Positions 1 to 12,000 of a DNA stretch of 64,000 nucleotides are shown one piece after another. Location of the stretch: the NCBI RefSeq assembly GCF_005239225.2, contig NC_133300.1, positions 12,119,875 to 12,183,874 of the forward strand, in the 5' to 3' direction. The stretch comes from Populus alba (taxonomy: Eukaryota > Streptophyta > Magnoliopsida > Malpighiales > Salicaceae). The notes under the pieces were generated by a model, which was not told the origin of the DNA, made no database searches, and saw nothing but the letters and a program-made list of their open reading frames with translations. The first letter of the stretch is position 1, and each line of letters opens with the position of its first letter. The translations under genes and the position numbers were made by a program.

Positions 1-205
1 ATTCCTGGCTCCGTACTTGTACGAAGGTGACCTTTTTCTCCTTTCAGTTTCAAGGATGCAAGGAAATGTCATATTAATCTAGTAGTAAATGAGAGATGGG
101 CTTGAGTCTCGAAGCGGGGCGTGATCAGTACCACTGGTATTTGACAACACATCTTTAATTAAAAAAAATATATTTATATAGTTTTTGTGGAGCATAATAT
201 ATCAG

Positions 206-208
<3 letters not shown>

Positions 209-237
<29 letters not shown>
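209..237. repeat. (CT)n microsatellite
   Basis: An uninterrupted CT dinucleotide run of about 14 units. It produces an artificial Arg-Glu repeat when translated on the minus strand, so that reading frame is not a gene. Confidence 0.95.
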
Positions 238-241
<4 letters not shown>

Positions 242-396
242 GTATATGTGGAAAAACTCTGTGTTACACATGAAACACTGTAACTGGTAACAGACTGTAA
301 TAATTTTGGAATAGTAACTAGGTACAGCAGATTCGTGCGATACTTTTATGAACCAGGCAAGGTAAATGGCCAGAGCCAAAAGAACAGGGTTTTGCA

Positions 397-430
397 GTTC
401 TGAGTTCTGAGTTCTGAGTTCTGAGTTCTG
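397..430. repeat. Heptamer tandem repeat (GTTCTGA) x4.9
   Basis: Four perfect GTTCTGA units begin at 397, 404, 411 and 418, followed by a partial fifth. The perfect identity suggests recent slippage. Confidence 0.95.
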
Positions 431-1053
431 GTGGCATTGCTGGCAATGAATACAGAATGGGACCTAGCAATTACTTTTCTCCGTATAATCCAAAATCAAG
501 CAAATAACTTCTGGGTTTTTAAGATGGCAGAGATGATGGTGAACCGTTAGGTTGCAGGCAGCCACTGTTGCCGCAAAGGCTTTGCATCACCCAATAAGTA
601 TGCATGTGAGATCAAATGAGATCTGCGATGTCAATTGTTCTTTGTTAAGTAGAACGGATCCAGTTGCTGATGATACCATGTTTCGAAGATGAACAATTGC
701 AGAAGAAATTAAGAAATATAAATATTTTCTTTTTTTTTTGGTTTCTCTCTTGCCCTATCTTCCTCTCGATCAAGTTATTTCTTTCCAACTTGAATCCTTA
801 CTGTATATTAGTTTATTCCTGTCGTTTGTTCAGGTTTTCTGATGGGGAAATTAAAAGGAAATGAAGTGTATTGGTCCCATTAACATATAATTGCAGTGGA
901 TGTCAATTTATAAAGTGTTCATGGGGTGTTTGTGAGTACATTTGAATTTTAAACTGTTTTTCATGTGATTTTTTAAAAGGGTGTTTTACATTAATAAACA
1001 TTAAATTTACGTTGTTTTTAGTATATTTTTTTATAGTTTTGATGTATTGATAT

Positions 1054-1387
1054 TAGGAGTGAGTAGAAAAACTGATTAAACAGAATCATGAAAAAAACCG
1101 ATTATAATATTTTAAAAAAATATTTGGAAACTAAACCGAACCGGTTTAATTATAAAAATATAAAATAATCTAAACCGAACCGAAATAAAGCCAATACAAA
1201 ACCCATTAGAAAAACAAAAAAAAGCCTAAAAAATAATATAGTTTTCAGGTTTCAATATAAAATAAACGAACCAGAATCAATACTGGTGGTTTGGAACTGA
1301 TTCAATTTTATTTTTTTTATTTTATAAAATTTTAATTTTGTTATTTTTTAGGTAAAAATCAAATCAAATAAAAAATAATTACCCTTA
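1054..1387. mobile_element. hAT-type MITE with perfect 8-bp target site duplication
   Basis: The 334-bp element starts TAGGAGTGAG and ends TTACCCTTA, giving imperfect terminal inverted repeats. It is flanked on both sides by the same 8 bases, ATTGATAT (1,046-1,053 and 1,388-1,395). An 8-bp duplication is the hallmark of hAT superfamily insertion. The interior is AT-rich and contains several AAACCGAACCG motifs, no coding capacity, and resembles the second MITE at 57,608-57,909 read on the opposite strand. It must have been mobilised in trans by an hAT transposase not present here. Confidence 0.85.
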
Positions 1388-1883
1388 ATTGATATAGAAA
1401 ATTTTAAAAAATATATTTTAATATATTCTTAAAAAAAATATTTAAAAAAGTGTCGTATATCACAATTCTAAACAAAAGATGCCTATATTTTCATTACCCT
1501 TTGGCTTTTGATGGTTAATTCCAAGGAGAAGAGAGACAAAAAACATGTAGATCTACAGTAACAAGATGAATCCCTTGATTTTTTTTTTTTTGTTCTTTTT
1601 TTTTTTTTTTTTTTTTATAATGATGGAGTAACAGATCGTATCTCACTGTCTTCATCTTTTCTTTTCAAAGGTCACTAATTTTCCACAACTTTTAGCATTC
1701 AATTATAGGAGCCTCTCCTACTGTGTCGTTTTATGTACATTTGGATGACATAAAAAAATGGTTTGACGATCAGGTGTCTTAATGGCCACCATGAATTTTA
1801 ACCAAAAAAAAAAAAAAAACATTATCTTTTCCTGGTTAATGTCAATGAGAGGGATTGGGATCCTCAATCCTAATCTTGTTAGT

Positions 1884-2095
1884 AAGAAATTGTTTGAAAT
1901 ACAGTTATATCCATGTTTTTTAAAAAGAATAAATTTTTTTTATTAAAAATTATATATTTTTTTATGTTTTAGATTGTTTTAATATGTTGATCTCAAAAAT
2001 AATTTTTAAAAAATAAAAAAATATTATTTTGATGTATTTCGACACAAAAAATACTTTAAAAAACAACCACAATCATAATATTATTTTAACTTAAA
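1884..2095. repeat. AT-rich interspersed repeat (MITE-like) copy
   Basis: The segment carries the pattern 'TGTTTGAAATACAG ... TATTATTTTGATGTATTTC ... AAAACAACCACAATC', which recurs in related form at 6,590-6,730, 17,855-17,965 and 50,118-50,330. I recall this as a very abundant repeat in poplar genomes; boundaries are approximate. Confidence 0.5.
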
Positions 2096-2314
2096 GTCAT
2101 TATATTTGTAATAATTTCAAGTATAGGTAACGACTTAATCTGTGGATTAATGAAAAAAACAACAACAGCCTTTAAAATAAATAATAATAATAAATTTGTT
2201 ACAAAATAAATAAAAAAAACTAATGAACAATCATGAATTCATAAAGTTTTATAAGAAATGTTTTTATTAAAAAATAAATAGGCACCTGTTCTTTCTTATA
2301 AATTAAGTTTAACG

Positions 2315-2315
<1 letters not shown>

Positions 2316-2398
<83 letters not shown>
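2316..2398. repeat. Compound (TC)n(TA)n microsatellite
   Basis: About 18 TC units run directly into about 23 TA units. Likely hypervariable in length and a useful marker. Confidence 0.95.
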
Positions 2399-2401
<3 letters not shown>

Positions 2402-2699
2402 ACATCACAAGTATAATTTTAAATTACATTAAATGCTTCTACAGATGATTGATTGTATCTCATTAGACATTTGTATAAGGCTCTATACTCTTAAATGACT
2501 GGAAATAATAATAATAATAATATAAGTTTGATAAATGTGTATCTATATTATTTTTCATTAGTTATAGTATTTGTTTTAATATATTGAATAATCAAATTAT
2601 AACTAATTACATCATTTCTTTTTTGTTTTCTTTAACAAAAGTAATCAAAGTATTAAGACGTATCACAATTATTGCTATATTATTTAATTAGCATAGTTT

Positions 2700-2965
2700 T
2701 TAGATCCGACTTGATGAACAGTCCAGTCCAAAGTCTGATTTTCGGATTTTGATCAGGTTCTTGGGTAAATTGTTTTTTTTTTTTTTTTTTTTAAAAAAAT
2801 CAAAATGACATCGTTTTAGTAAAAATACAAAAAATAAAAGTCAATAGGTTGTAACCGAGTCTTACCGGGTTAACAAAGTCACATTAGATTTTTTTTTTCT
2901 TGTTTTTTTTTCAATTTAGTCCGGTTTCAATTTTGAATTGTCCTACTAAGCTAGGCCGGGTTTCA
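2700..2965. repeat. Degenerate interspersed repeat with GACCGGGT-like motifs
   Basis: The segment contains AACCGAGTCTTACCGGGTTAA-like and GGCCGGGTTTCAAAACTA-like words around a poly-T/poly-A core, in a pattern I associate with a common poplar dispersed repeat. No coding capacity. Boundaries and family are uncertain. Confidence 0.35.
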
Positions 2966-5900
2966 AAACTATTTGTATCAGTAAGTCTTTTCTATTATAA
3001 TAGCTACAAGTGCTACTATGATCATAATAAATCCAAAACTAAGAGCATGGGATTTGATCATTGAAAGTTGAAAATCATGTTGTAAAAATCAAGCATTATT
3101 TGTTTCATGGCTATATTTTATGGAAATTTTAACAAAAGCATTTTTCTTTTGTTTTTGTTTTTTAAAAGTTGTGTTGAAAATCAGAGTACTATTCTCATTT
3201 TGTTTTGTTGCTTTTCTTTTTAATCTAATTTCCATATCAAAAGCATATCTATCTAATTTATACTTTCCAAAGAAGTAGATCTTTTATAAAGATGGAAGAG
3301 AATCTAACAACAATTCTAACCCTAATTTACTTTTTGAGTGGAAACCTAATTAATTCTACAGGGCGATCGTAAAAGTTTTTTTTTTATTGATAAATATTAA
3401 AATTTCTTAAAAGATATTCTAGAGCTTAAAAGTTTTACTATTAAAGCTTGAAGTATTTTTTTAAAGGCTAAAAAGTTACACTATATGAAAAAAAAAAAAG
3501 AAAAGACACTCAATAAATACTTGAAACATACGTTTTCTTGTCATTATTTTTTAAGATACACTTATGTATAAATTTATTTTAAAAACGATAAAAGATTAAT
3601 GAATGTAAATTATTATTTTTAATTCATATTAAAAAACCAAAACTATACAGCTGAATCGTGGCAACAATGGAGTAAAACTGAAGTAATCAAAGTAAATTAT
3701 TTATATTTTTTTATAATAAAACTTATGTAAATTGTTTGATAAGGTACATGACACAACATTTATGAATATTTTATTATATATCTACTTTGATAGAGGTAAA
3801 ACAATTTGTATTTTTGTAACAATGCTTAGTTTAGTTACTTTTGACCTAGTTCAATTTAAAATAATTTTTTTATAATGGTCTTAAATTGTTATTTTATATT
3901 TAATGAAGCAAAGTTATATTTTAAGAAATAACTTCACTTTTGTGTTTGTAAATAATACTATAACTAGTGTAAAAACAAATTGTTCTTTTCACTTTTATAT
4001 TAGTATAATTTCTTTGATGTTTGAAATGTGTCCTGTAGATGTACGTAAACCAACTCTTATTACTATAATATATAAATATATTTATATTTAGTTACATTTT
4101 AGGGTCTTTTCTATTTTTAAGGTTACCAGTATATATGCTCATAAATAATCATAACTAGTTTATTGTCTTATGCTCTACCTTGGATTGGACTAATATTTTT
4201 TAATACACACATTAAGAGCATGTATATTTTTTTAACAATGCTATTAAACCTGATCAAGTAAGCACATTTTAAAATCTTTTGACTTAGCTCCTTATCTAAT
4301 ATGAGTTTTCAATTAAATCATATAAAAACTAATTTGATGTTAGTTGGTTGATTTAATAGGTTAAAAGAAAATCTGGATAATTGGCAAAAATATGGATCAA
4401 CTTATAAAACATATCAAGAAGTTTTTTTAAAAAATATTGAGACGATGACGTATTGCATGAACTTAATCATACACAACTTGATTTATGAACTTAGTTGGGT
4501 TTAATAATTTTTTTTAAAAAATATTTTTTACTTAATTATGATACAAAATAGATGCTTATAATTTCGAGTATTAATCATAAAACAAATGTTTATTCAAAAC
4601 CATGACAATCTTAAATAAACTAGAAAATAATTATTCACGAAGTTTATTTTCCAATCAACTTAACATTGATTGATGAAATTGAGAAAAATAGATAAAAATA
4701 GTTTTTTTTTCTAATTATTATCAATATTAAATAAAGTACCAAATTGCCTCGATGACTAAGCCCCGAAGTAAAAAATGACATTTTTTATAAAACAAAACCT
4801 TAAACCCAGTGTGTTTTTTTGCATTCATAAGCATTATAGTAACTTAAACTTTGCAAAAAAATAAATAAAAATAGTAGTATCTTTCATCAATTAAAAAATA
4901 GCTACAACAATAATCGAAGGAGGGTGAATATATAAATCATCATAAGAAAAACTGGTAAATTTATTATTTCAACCCATACTAATTGATCCGAATGAATCTT
5001 CTAAATCTAAATTAATATTTTAAATTTACTACTTGTGATATTCAAAACCTATATTCAATTAAAAATTTCAATTATCAACTAATTTAATACTAACCAAAAC
5101 AAAAAAGAAAAAGAAGAAGAAAAGGAATGAGTATCAGATATGAAATGAGAAAAAAACTGAAAGGAAGAAATTAAAAAGAAAAAAAACAAAACAAAAATTG
5201 AGAAATACATTAAAACAAATAGAAATAAAACAATTTTGGACAAAAAAAAAAAAAAACTTGAAGAGCTGATAAGAAAATGCAGAAAATCCAGGCACAAATT
5301 TCCAGGGAAAAGAAAAAACAAAAAACAATGTTTGCGATGCATCAAAAGCGTGCACGACTACACACTCTGCACAAAAAAGTGGAGGCTATTTCTATGAAAT
5401 TCATGGGAGCTACATTAATATTGATAAAAAAATAAATGATATGGATCTAGCCAATATTATCCCTAACTCGAGTGAGCAAAATTATTTATTCTCTAACCTT
5501 GTGTTTTTAATTTAGTAATTAAAATTAACCCCAGTATTTTTTTTATTTCAATTTCATGCGTCATTATTAAGACTTTATATATATTCATATAGTAACTACA
5601 TTGCAATGGAAATATAAAAAAAAACAGATAAATTTAAGAAGAATATAATATATTGAACAACGGACACAAATACAAAGTTAGAATTTAAAATTCATGTATT
5701 TTGAAATCCAGTGGCTCCAACAATCTTGCATGATCCATTTTTAACTTACTTTGGGTATAATTTGTAACTTAGTCGGATTTTCTTGCTGTCCATGGATTTC
5801 ATTAATGGCTTCACCACTGACCTTTCTCATGCATGCTTGAAAAAATCAAGTGCGAACAGTAACAGGAGAGGGAACAAAAGGAGGCCATTTTTTCTTTTTT

Positions 5901-6418
5901 TTTTTTTCTTTTTTTCTCTCAGCTTTTATGGCATGATTCATCTGTGGAGAGTATTATTTCAGGTACCAAATCGCCAACACAAATCCATAATTTGAAAGGT
6001 ACTCGTGAAGAAAGGGATCATTGGCATGGCTTGGAGGAGGGGAATTATTGAGGGTCTCGACACAGTTACATTGAAAAAGGAGGCTGCAATGACACATGCA
6101 GTGTCAGCGAATGCGATGTGCTTTTGCAAATTGCTTGGAGGAGAACATTATAGAGATAAGAACGCGAGAATCACAAAAGCAACACCTCTCCTCTGCTGCT
6201 CCATATTTCCTAAGCATTACAAAAGAAAGAAAAGATGGGGAAAATTCATCTGTGGAATCCCTTTTCCTCCATTGTTTGATCTTCATAATCCTTGAGATCC
6301 AATGAATCCTTGCTGTGCAACAGTATTGATCATCCCTTCAAACAATGGGAGGATAAGAAAGCGGTTTTTGGGATGTTAAAGAATAATATAAATTATATTT
6401 TATGATTTTATTTATATT

Positions 6419-6590
6419 AGAGCTTTAATGACCAAGCGGTCACGAGTTTGAATCTCACTAATATCCTTATTTATTTGATAAAAAATAAAGCACAATGTAA
6501 GGTGGACATACACAAGTTTCAAGCCAATATAAATCATATCTTGAAACCTAACATAAAAATTTAAACTATTGGGTTGAGATGATTCTTTGA
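6419..6590 (-). repeat. Interspersed repeat, also present near 41.4 kb
   Basis: The reverse complement of this stretch matches 41,395-41,610 over most of its length, including the shared words TCAAGATATGATTTATATT, TTTTTATCAAATAAATA and GATTCAAACTCGTGACC. It contains tRNA-box-like words (GACCAAGCGGTCACGAG, GTTTGAATC) but the two boxes are far too close together for a tRNA or a tRNA-derived SINE head. It has no protein-coding capacity. Confidence 0.6.
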
Positions 6591-6730
6591 CACGGGAGTG
6601 TGGTAGCGGTTGCTTTTTAAAGTGTTTTTCGCTTGTAAATATAACAAAATAACAAGTAGTTTTCAAAGTATTTTTCTTTTGAAAATACAATAAAATAACA
6701 TTTTGAAATCAATTTTTTTTAAAAAATAAT
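6590..6730. repeat. AT-rich interspersed repeat (MITE-like) copy
   Basis: Starts near GTGGTAGCGGTTGCTTTTTA and shares the TTTTTAAAGTGTTTTT pattern with the copy at 50,118-50,330. Inserted directly beside the 6,419-6,590 repeat. Boundaries approximate. Confidence 0.5.
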
Positions 6731-7424
6731 TCTATCCCGGGAAAGAAATCACAAAAGCAAAATTCTTTCACTGCAGCCAACAAACTTTTAACAAAAAGCC
6801 GTTTAAAGACAAATCCACTGCACACTGTTTAAGCAACACAATCAACATCATAATCAATGACATAGCATTATATTTCCCACCAGCAAGTAATTAATCTGAA
6901 TTGCATGTAAATAACCAGACCTGTACATTTAGCTTTCTTTATTTCCTGTACATACTAGCTCTTTTTCTTTCTTTATCTTCGCCTGCTAACCTCTAGCCCT
7001 AGCTAGCTTAGCTGCTAGTGCTCATAAAAAAAATACTAATTAACACGATCCAACTTCTTTTCTCTCAATTTCACAGATTAAATACAAAGCTTGTCACATG
7101 CCCTACCAAATATAATAATACTAGTTAAATATGTTGCACGAACCTTCAAGGGTCGATTTACATGATAAAAGAAGATTCACCCGGTTTAAAGATTTAGATC
7201 CAATTTTGCTTCTTTCCTTTTTAAATACAATATATTTACAGTCATTTAAGAGTATATTGAATTACGAGTATTTTTTAAAATATTTTTTATTTAAAAAATA
7301 TTAAAATAATATTTTTTATTTTTTAAATTAAATTAATCATAACAATATCATAAACTTTAATCTCAACATAACGGTGAATATACAAGATGCAATGCCTTTA
7401 AAGTTTTTATTTTTAATATATATA

Positions 7425-7443
7425 GGGGGGGTGGGGGGGTGGG
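7425..7443 (+). other. G-quadruplex-capable G tract
   Basis: Two runs of seven G and one run of three G, separated by single T residues, in an otherwise AT-rich region about 1.6 kb upstream of the ABCB19 start codon. Seven-G runs can be split to supply four stacks of three. Confidence 0.7.
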
Positions 7444-8784
7444 AACCAAGACAACGCATATAGGACACCACACATGGAACCAGATTCCAATTAACCTATA
7501 TAAAAAATTAAAAATTAAAAATTAAAAAAAACTAAAATAGAAGGAAGTAGGATTTACTGTTTGTGCAGTGTTCATACCTTTACATCAGACTGTTCAAGTC
7601 ATCTTTTCTATTTCGATCCTTCAAGTTTTTAATGATTTGCGCTTTAGTTATTTATTATTTTTTTTTATCCTCAGAAATTATGTTGTCATAATTTTATATG
7701 TTGTGACGTGTTTCCTTTTGCCCTTTTTTTTTCATTTGCACTTTCCACTTTTATTCTTATAGTTTTCAAAATTCTATTTCAAGCATGAGTCTTTATTTAT
7801 CTTGCATTTTAGACCCTGAGAGTTGTTGATAAGGAAGATGAGAGAAAAAGCTTTTGGTCAAGCCTATTCTAGCCACAAAAAATACTAGTTTTGGTATTAA
7901 TGAATTTGTGCTATATTTAATTTTTTTAATATTTCAAAATAAAATTATTTTTAAATAAATAATTTGAATGATATTTAAAAAATCATATGATTGTGCTATA
8001 TTTTTAAAATAAGATTTAGCTTTTTTAGGGTAATATTAGCAATTATATTATGAATAATTATATATGAACCTAATATATTTAAAAAAAATAAATAAATTAC
8101 ACATGAATATTAAATGAGAATAAAATGTATATTTTGTTGTGATTTTCTTGAATATTTTTATTAAATTAATTATTTTTTTTAATTTACTATATAGTTACAT
8201 AAAAAATATCAAGACATGATTTTTATTTTTTAGTTAAAGCTAGTTGTTCATATCATGATTTTTTCTTATTTAAACAACCATGCTTCTGATAAAAAACATG
8301 CTTTTATTAAAATAAAAAAAAATAAATAAATAAGAAAAAAAAGTTTTGATTCAAAAAGACTCGTTTTCTTTTCATCTTGATTTAATTTTTATGGATATTT
8401 ATTTTAATTAAATTGATTTTTTTTATTAAAAAGGCCATGCTATTAATAAAAAAATCATGGGACTGTAAAAAGAGTATGAATAATTTTTTTTAATAAAATT
8501 TGAATCATTAAAATTCGTGTAAATAATAATTTTAATATATCATAATTAAATAAAAATACGTTTTTAAAATGACCTCCTGTCTTGGCGCGGCATTTAACCC
8601 TTGTTCACCTAAAACAACTAGAGAGTTGAGCCCTCCACTATAAAACTCCTCTCTCTCTCGTTAATAATGTGTATATATTCCTTCAAAAACTCCTCACCCT
8701 CTCCTGTCCCCCCCAGCCCTTTGACCACTAGTCCAACATACTCTCACTTTACTCAAAACACACTCTCCCTGTCTCTCCCTCTCT

Positions 8785-8871
8785 ATGTTTACTCTGCTCT
8801 CCTTTCCCTTCTACACATGCACCTTTTCTTATAGTTCTTCAGAGATCTCTCATCACCTTCAATGGCAATAA
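8785..8871 (+). promoter_or_regulatory. Upstream ORF 1 in the ABCB19 leader (28 codons)
   Basis: An ATG at 8,785 opens a 28-codon frame ending TAA at 8,869-8,871, starting MFTLLSFPFY. It overlaps the start codon of the second upstream ORF in a different frame. If transcribed and translated it would reduce initiation at the ABCB19 ATG. No conserved peptide is recognised. Confidence 0.4.
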
Positions 8872-8900
8872 GCCCTGTAGTTACTATCTCTCTATATTAA
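8862..8900 (+). promoter_or_regulatory. Upstream ORF 2 in the ABCB19 leader (12 codons)
   Basis: ATG at 8,862 with the good context CAATGG opens a 12-codon frame (MAISPVVTISLY) closed by TAA, 108 bases before the ABCB19 ATG. The gap is long enough for reinitiation. Confidence 0.4.
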
Positions 8901-9008
8901 CTTTATAAGAATCCTTTTCTTTTTACTACTCTTGAGAGTCAACTCATTGGCTTACAAAACTTTTTCCATATTTTGTTTTTCTGAGGAGAGCTTGGTTCTG
9001 GGGCCATA

Positions 9009-12000
9009 ATGGCAGAAACCGCAGAAGCTAATAGACCATCATTGCCAGAAGCAGAGAAGAAGAAAGAGCAAAGCTTGCCATTCTATCAGCTTTTCTCATT
9101 TGCTGACAAATATGATTGGTTACTTATGATCTCTGGTAGCGTAGGAGCCATTATTCATGGCTCTTCAATGCCTGTTTTTTTCCTCTTGTTTGGTGAAATG
9201 GTTAATGGGTTTGGCAAGAACCAATCTGATTTGTATAAAATGACTCATGAAGTCTCCAAGGTTTGTTCCTTTTAATTTCATGGATGATTATCTACCTACT
9301 CAAAGCTTCTATCTTTGTTCTCTTTTTTCATGTTACTGTTAGATCTCTGAGATCTATTGTTTTTGTTTTCCTTGTGAATGCAGTACGCTCTCTATTTTGT
9401 GTATCTTGGTATTGTTGTGTGCCTATCGTCCTATGCAGGTATTGTAAATAACATTCATGAACTTTCTTGTTTATCTTCTTCTTGTTATTTTTATACTGAA
9501 TACCACTTGGGGGGTGGCCAATGGTTACATATGAGGCTCGTGTAGCCAGTTCATTTCAGACCGGTGGGTGCGTGGCTTAGCCCACGTGGACCATGGACTA
9601 CTCTATTTCAACACCCTTATGCACACATCTCCATCACCATCTATCTCTCTTATCCATGTTCATGTACTCTTCTACTAACATTAATTCTAACTCTTCTAAT
9701 AACATTAATTCTTTGTTCCATTTTGTGAAGTTTCCCCCCCTCATTTTCACTGTAAAATATTCAGCTGTCAAAGTAACATAAGAATGGGGTTTTCTTTGTT
9801 TTACCAGAGATTGCATGCTGGATGTACACTGGAGAAAGGCAAGTGAGTACATTGAGAAAGAAGTATTTAGAAGCAGTATTGAAACAAGATGTTGGATTCT
9901 TTGACACAGATGCTAGAACTGGAGATATTGTCTTTAGTGTCTCAACTGACACCCTTCTTGTCCAAGATGCCATTAGTGAGAAGGTTAATTTAATTCCCTC
10001 AACTTCAAAGATGCTCTTTTCCCTTATTTACTAACCTTCCCTCTTTCTCCCCACCCTTTTATGTTAAAAGTAATTTTTCCCCCCTTGAAAAATTGGAATT
10101 TTCTTTTTTTTGTACAGTACGGGTATGGGGGCAAAGTATAGTTTTGGGGTTAGAGTTAAATTGCAAAATGATCATTCTCAGACTTGTTGGTTATCCAATA
10201 GCACGGGACCCATTATCATCTTATGGAGTTTGACGGAGCATGTTAGCAATTCTGACCTAACGTGCGCCTACATCTCTGCTGGACTTTTGTGATTGGGTTT
10301 CTTAGCAGAACCAAAACTACTGGGGACTAATTTAACGCTTATTCAAGGCTAAAACATTTCAAGTACTTGTCTAATTTTTTTTTTTTAATTATTGGAAAAT
10401 CTCAGGTGGGGAATTTTATACATTATTTATCTACATTTCTAGCCGGGCTAGTGGTTGGTTTTGTGTCCGCGTGGAGGCTGGCATTGCTCAGTGTAGCAGT
10501 GATACCAGGAATAGCTTTTGCTGGGGGTTTGTATGCTTATACTCTCACTGGACTCACGTCCAAGAGCCGTGAATCTTATGCACAGGCCGGTATAATTGCC
10601 GAGCAGGTGAGGTTTTATTAGCCTTAAAGTTTAGTAAAGTAAATAAAGCTAATTCAATGTGAATAACTTGTCTAGTTGGTGCTATGTTTTTCCTTTTGAA
10701 CACCATATGCTGCATAATTTGTCTTGATTCAGACTTCGGATTAATGACGAAGAGAGTACAGTTGTGTTTATTAAATGATGTTTTAACATGTGCAACTTCC
10801 TAAAGGGACAGTGGCTTTTTTTTCTAATTTACTATTTTTGAATCATCTTGAATTCTATTTTGTTATTTAGGCCCAATTTTTTTCCAAATTGCACTCAAAG
10901 ACCCTAGCTATGGAAGATGTTGAACTTCATGTGCTGCATAAATTTTATTGCATAACTATTACATTAGTTGTATTCGTTTTGTCAATCTGAATATATCTGA
11001 CATCTGGTGTAGGCTATTGCGCAAGTTCGGACAGTTTACTCTTTTGTTGGTGAGAGCAAAGCCCTGAGTTCTTATACAGATGCAATACAGAACACGTTGA
11101 AGCTTGGATACAAGGCTGGAATGGCCAAAGGTTTGGGGTTGGGATGTACATATGGAATAGCTTGCATGTCATGGGCCCTTGTATTCTGGTATGCTGGTGT
11201 TTTTATCAGGAATGGACAGACCGATGGAGGGAAAGCATTCACGGCCATTTTCTCTGCGATTGTTGGTGGCATGTAAATGTCTAACTGAAACATCATGTTT
11301 CTTATTATAGGTATTTAAAGAATCGAAAGTTGGTAATAACTAGAAAATTAATGATTGTTTCAGGAGTCTGGGCCAGTCGTTTTCTAATCTTGGTGCATTT
11401 AGCAAAGGTAAAGCAGCTGGATACAAATTGATGGAGATTATCAAGCAAAGGCCTTCCATAACTCAAGATGCCGTAGATGGGAAATGCCTGGCTGAGGTTA
11501 ACGGAAATATAGAATTCAAGAGTGTAACATTCAGTTACCCATCAAGGCCAGATGTTATTATATTCCGTGATTTCTCAATCTTCTTTCCTGCTGGAAAGAC
11601 CGTTGCTGTTGTTGGTGGCAGTGGATCAGGAAAAAGCACTGTTGTCTCTCTAATAGAGAGATTTTATGATCCTAATCAGGGTAATTAAGATTTTCTTTTT
11701 CTAAGTGGCCTAGAGTAATTACATTGGTTGTCCTTATTTTTTTTTCAATGGATGAGCAGGGCAAGTTTTGCTGGATAACGTGGACATAAAAACCTTGCAA
11801 TTAAGATGGCTACGTGATCAGATTGGGTTGGTGAACCAAGAACCTGCACTGTTTGCAACTACTATACTCGAGAACATACGATATGGAAAGCCTGATGCAA
11901 CAATGGACGAAGTGGAAGCTGCCACTTCTGCTGCAAATGCTCATAGCTTCATCACTTTGCTTCCTAATGGATACAACACTCAGGTTGGTATATATCAGGC

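Larger units (their letters stand above)
1..1053. other. Intergenic DNA, no gene seen
   Basis: No open reading frame here resembles a known protein on either strand. The stretch holds a CT microsatellite and a heptamer tandem repeat (listed separately) in otherwise unremarkable AT-rich plant intergenic sequence. It could contain the end of an untranslated region of a gene lying to the left, but nothing in the sequence proves this. Confidence 0.6.
1388..8580. other. AT-rich intergenic DNA upstream of ABCB19
   Basis: About 7 kb with no recognisable gene. It contains poly-A/T runs, a long compound microsatellite (2,316-2,398), fragments of interspersed repeats (1,884-2,095; 2,700-2,965; 6,419-6,730; 7,250-7,345) and a G-tract motif at 7,425-7,443. 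The short open frames at 5,079-5,355 and 6,005-6,305 have biased composition or match no family I know, and overlapping frames of similar length exist on the other strand, so I do not call them genes. Confidence 0.6.
8581..9008 (+). promoter_or_regulatory. ABCB19 core promoter and 5' leader
   Basis: A TATA box (TATAAAA, 8,639-8,645) is followed by a CTCTCTCTC pyrimidine patch, a common plant core promoter arrangement, about 365 bases upstream of the ABCB19 start codon. The leader is pyrimidine-rich and carries a TGTCTC auxin-response core (8,770-8,775). Two small upstream ORFs sit between TATA box and main start. The transcription start itself cannot be fixed from sequence; an intron in the leader is possible but not obvious. 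Confidence 0.55.

Noticed and set aside
155..379. Minus-strand 74-codon open frame
   Set aside because: Its Arg-Glu repeat is just the CT microsatellite read in translation; no other similarity.
5079..5355. Phe/Leu-rich minus-strand open frames
   Set aside because: They arise from an A-rich plus strand (T-rich minus). Two overlapping frames look equally 'protein-like', which points to composition bias.
6005..6305. 96-codon plus-strand frame and overlapping frames
   Set aside because: No family resemblance and a minus-strand frame of similar size covers the same bases.
6419..6470. tRNA-like sequence (GACCAAGCGGTCACGAG, GTTTGAATC)
   Set aside because: A-box and B-box words are only about 14 bases apart and no cloverleaf can be drawn; it is part of a dispersed repeat.
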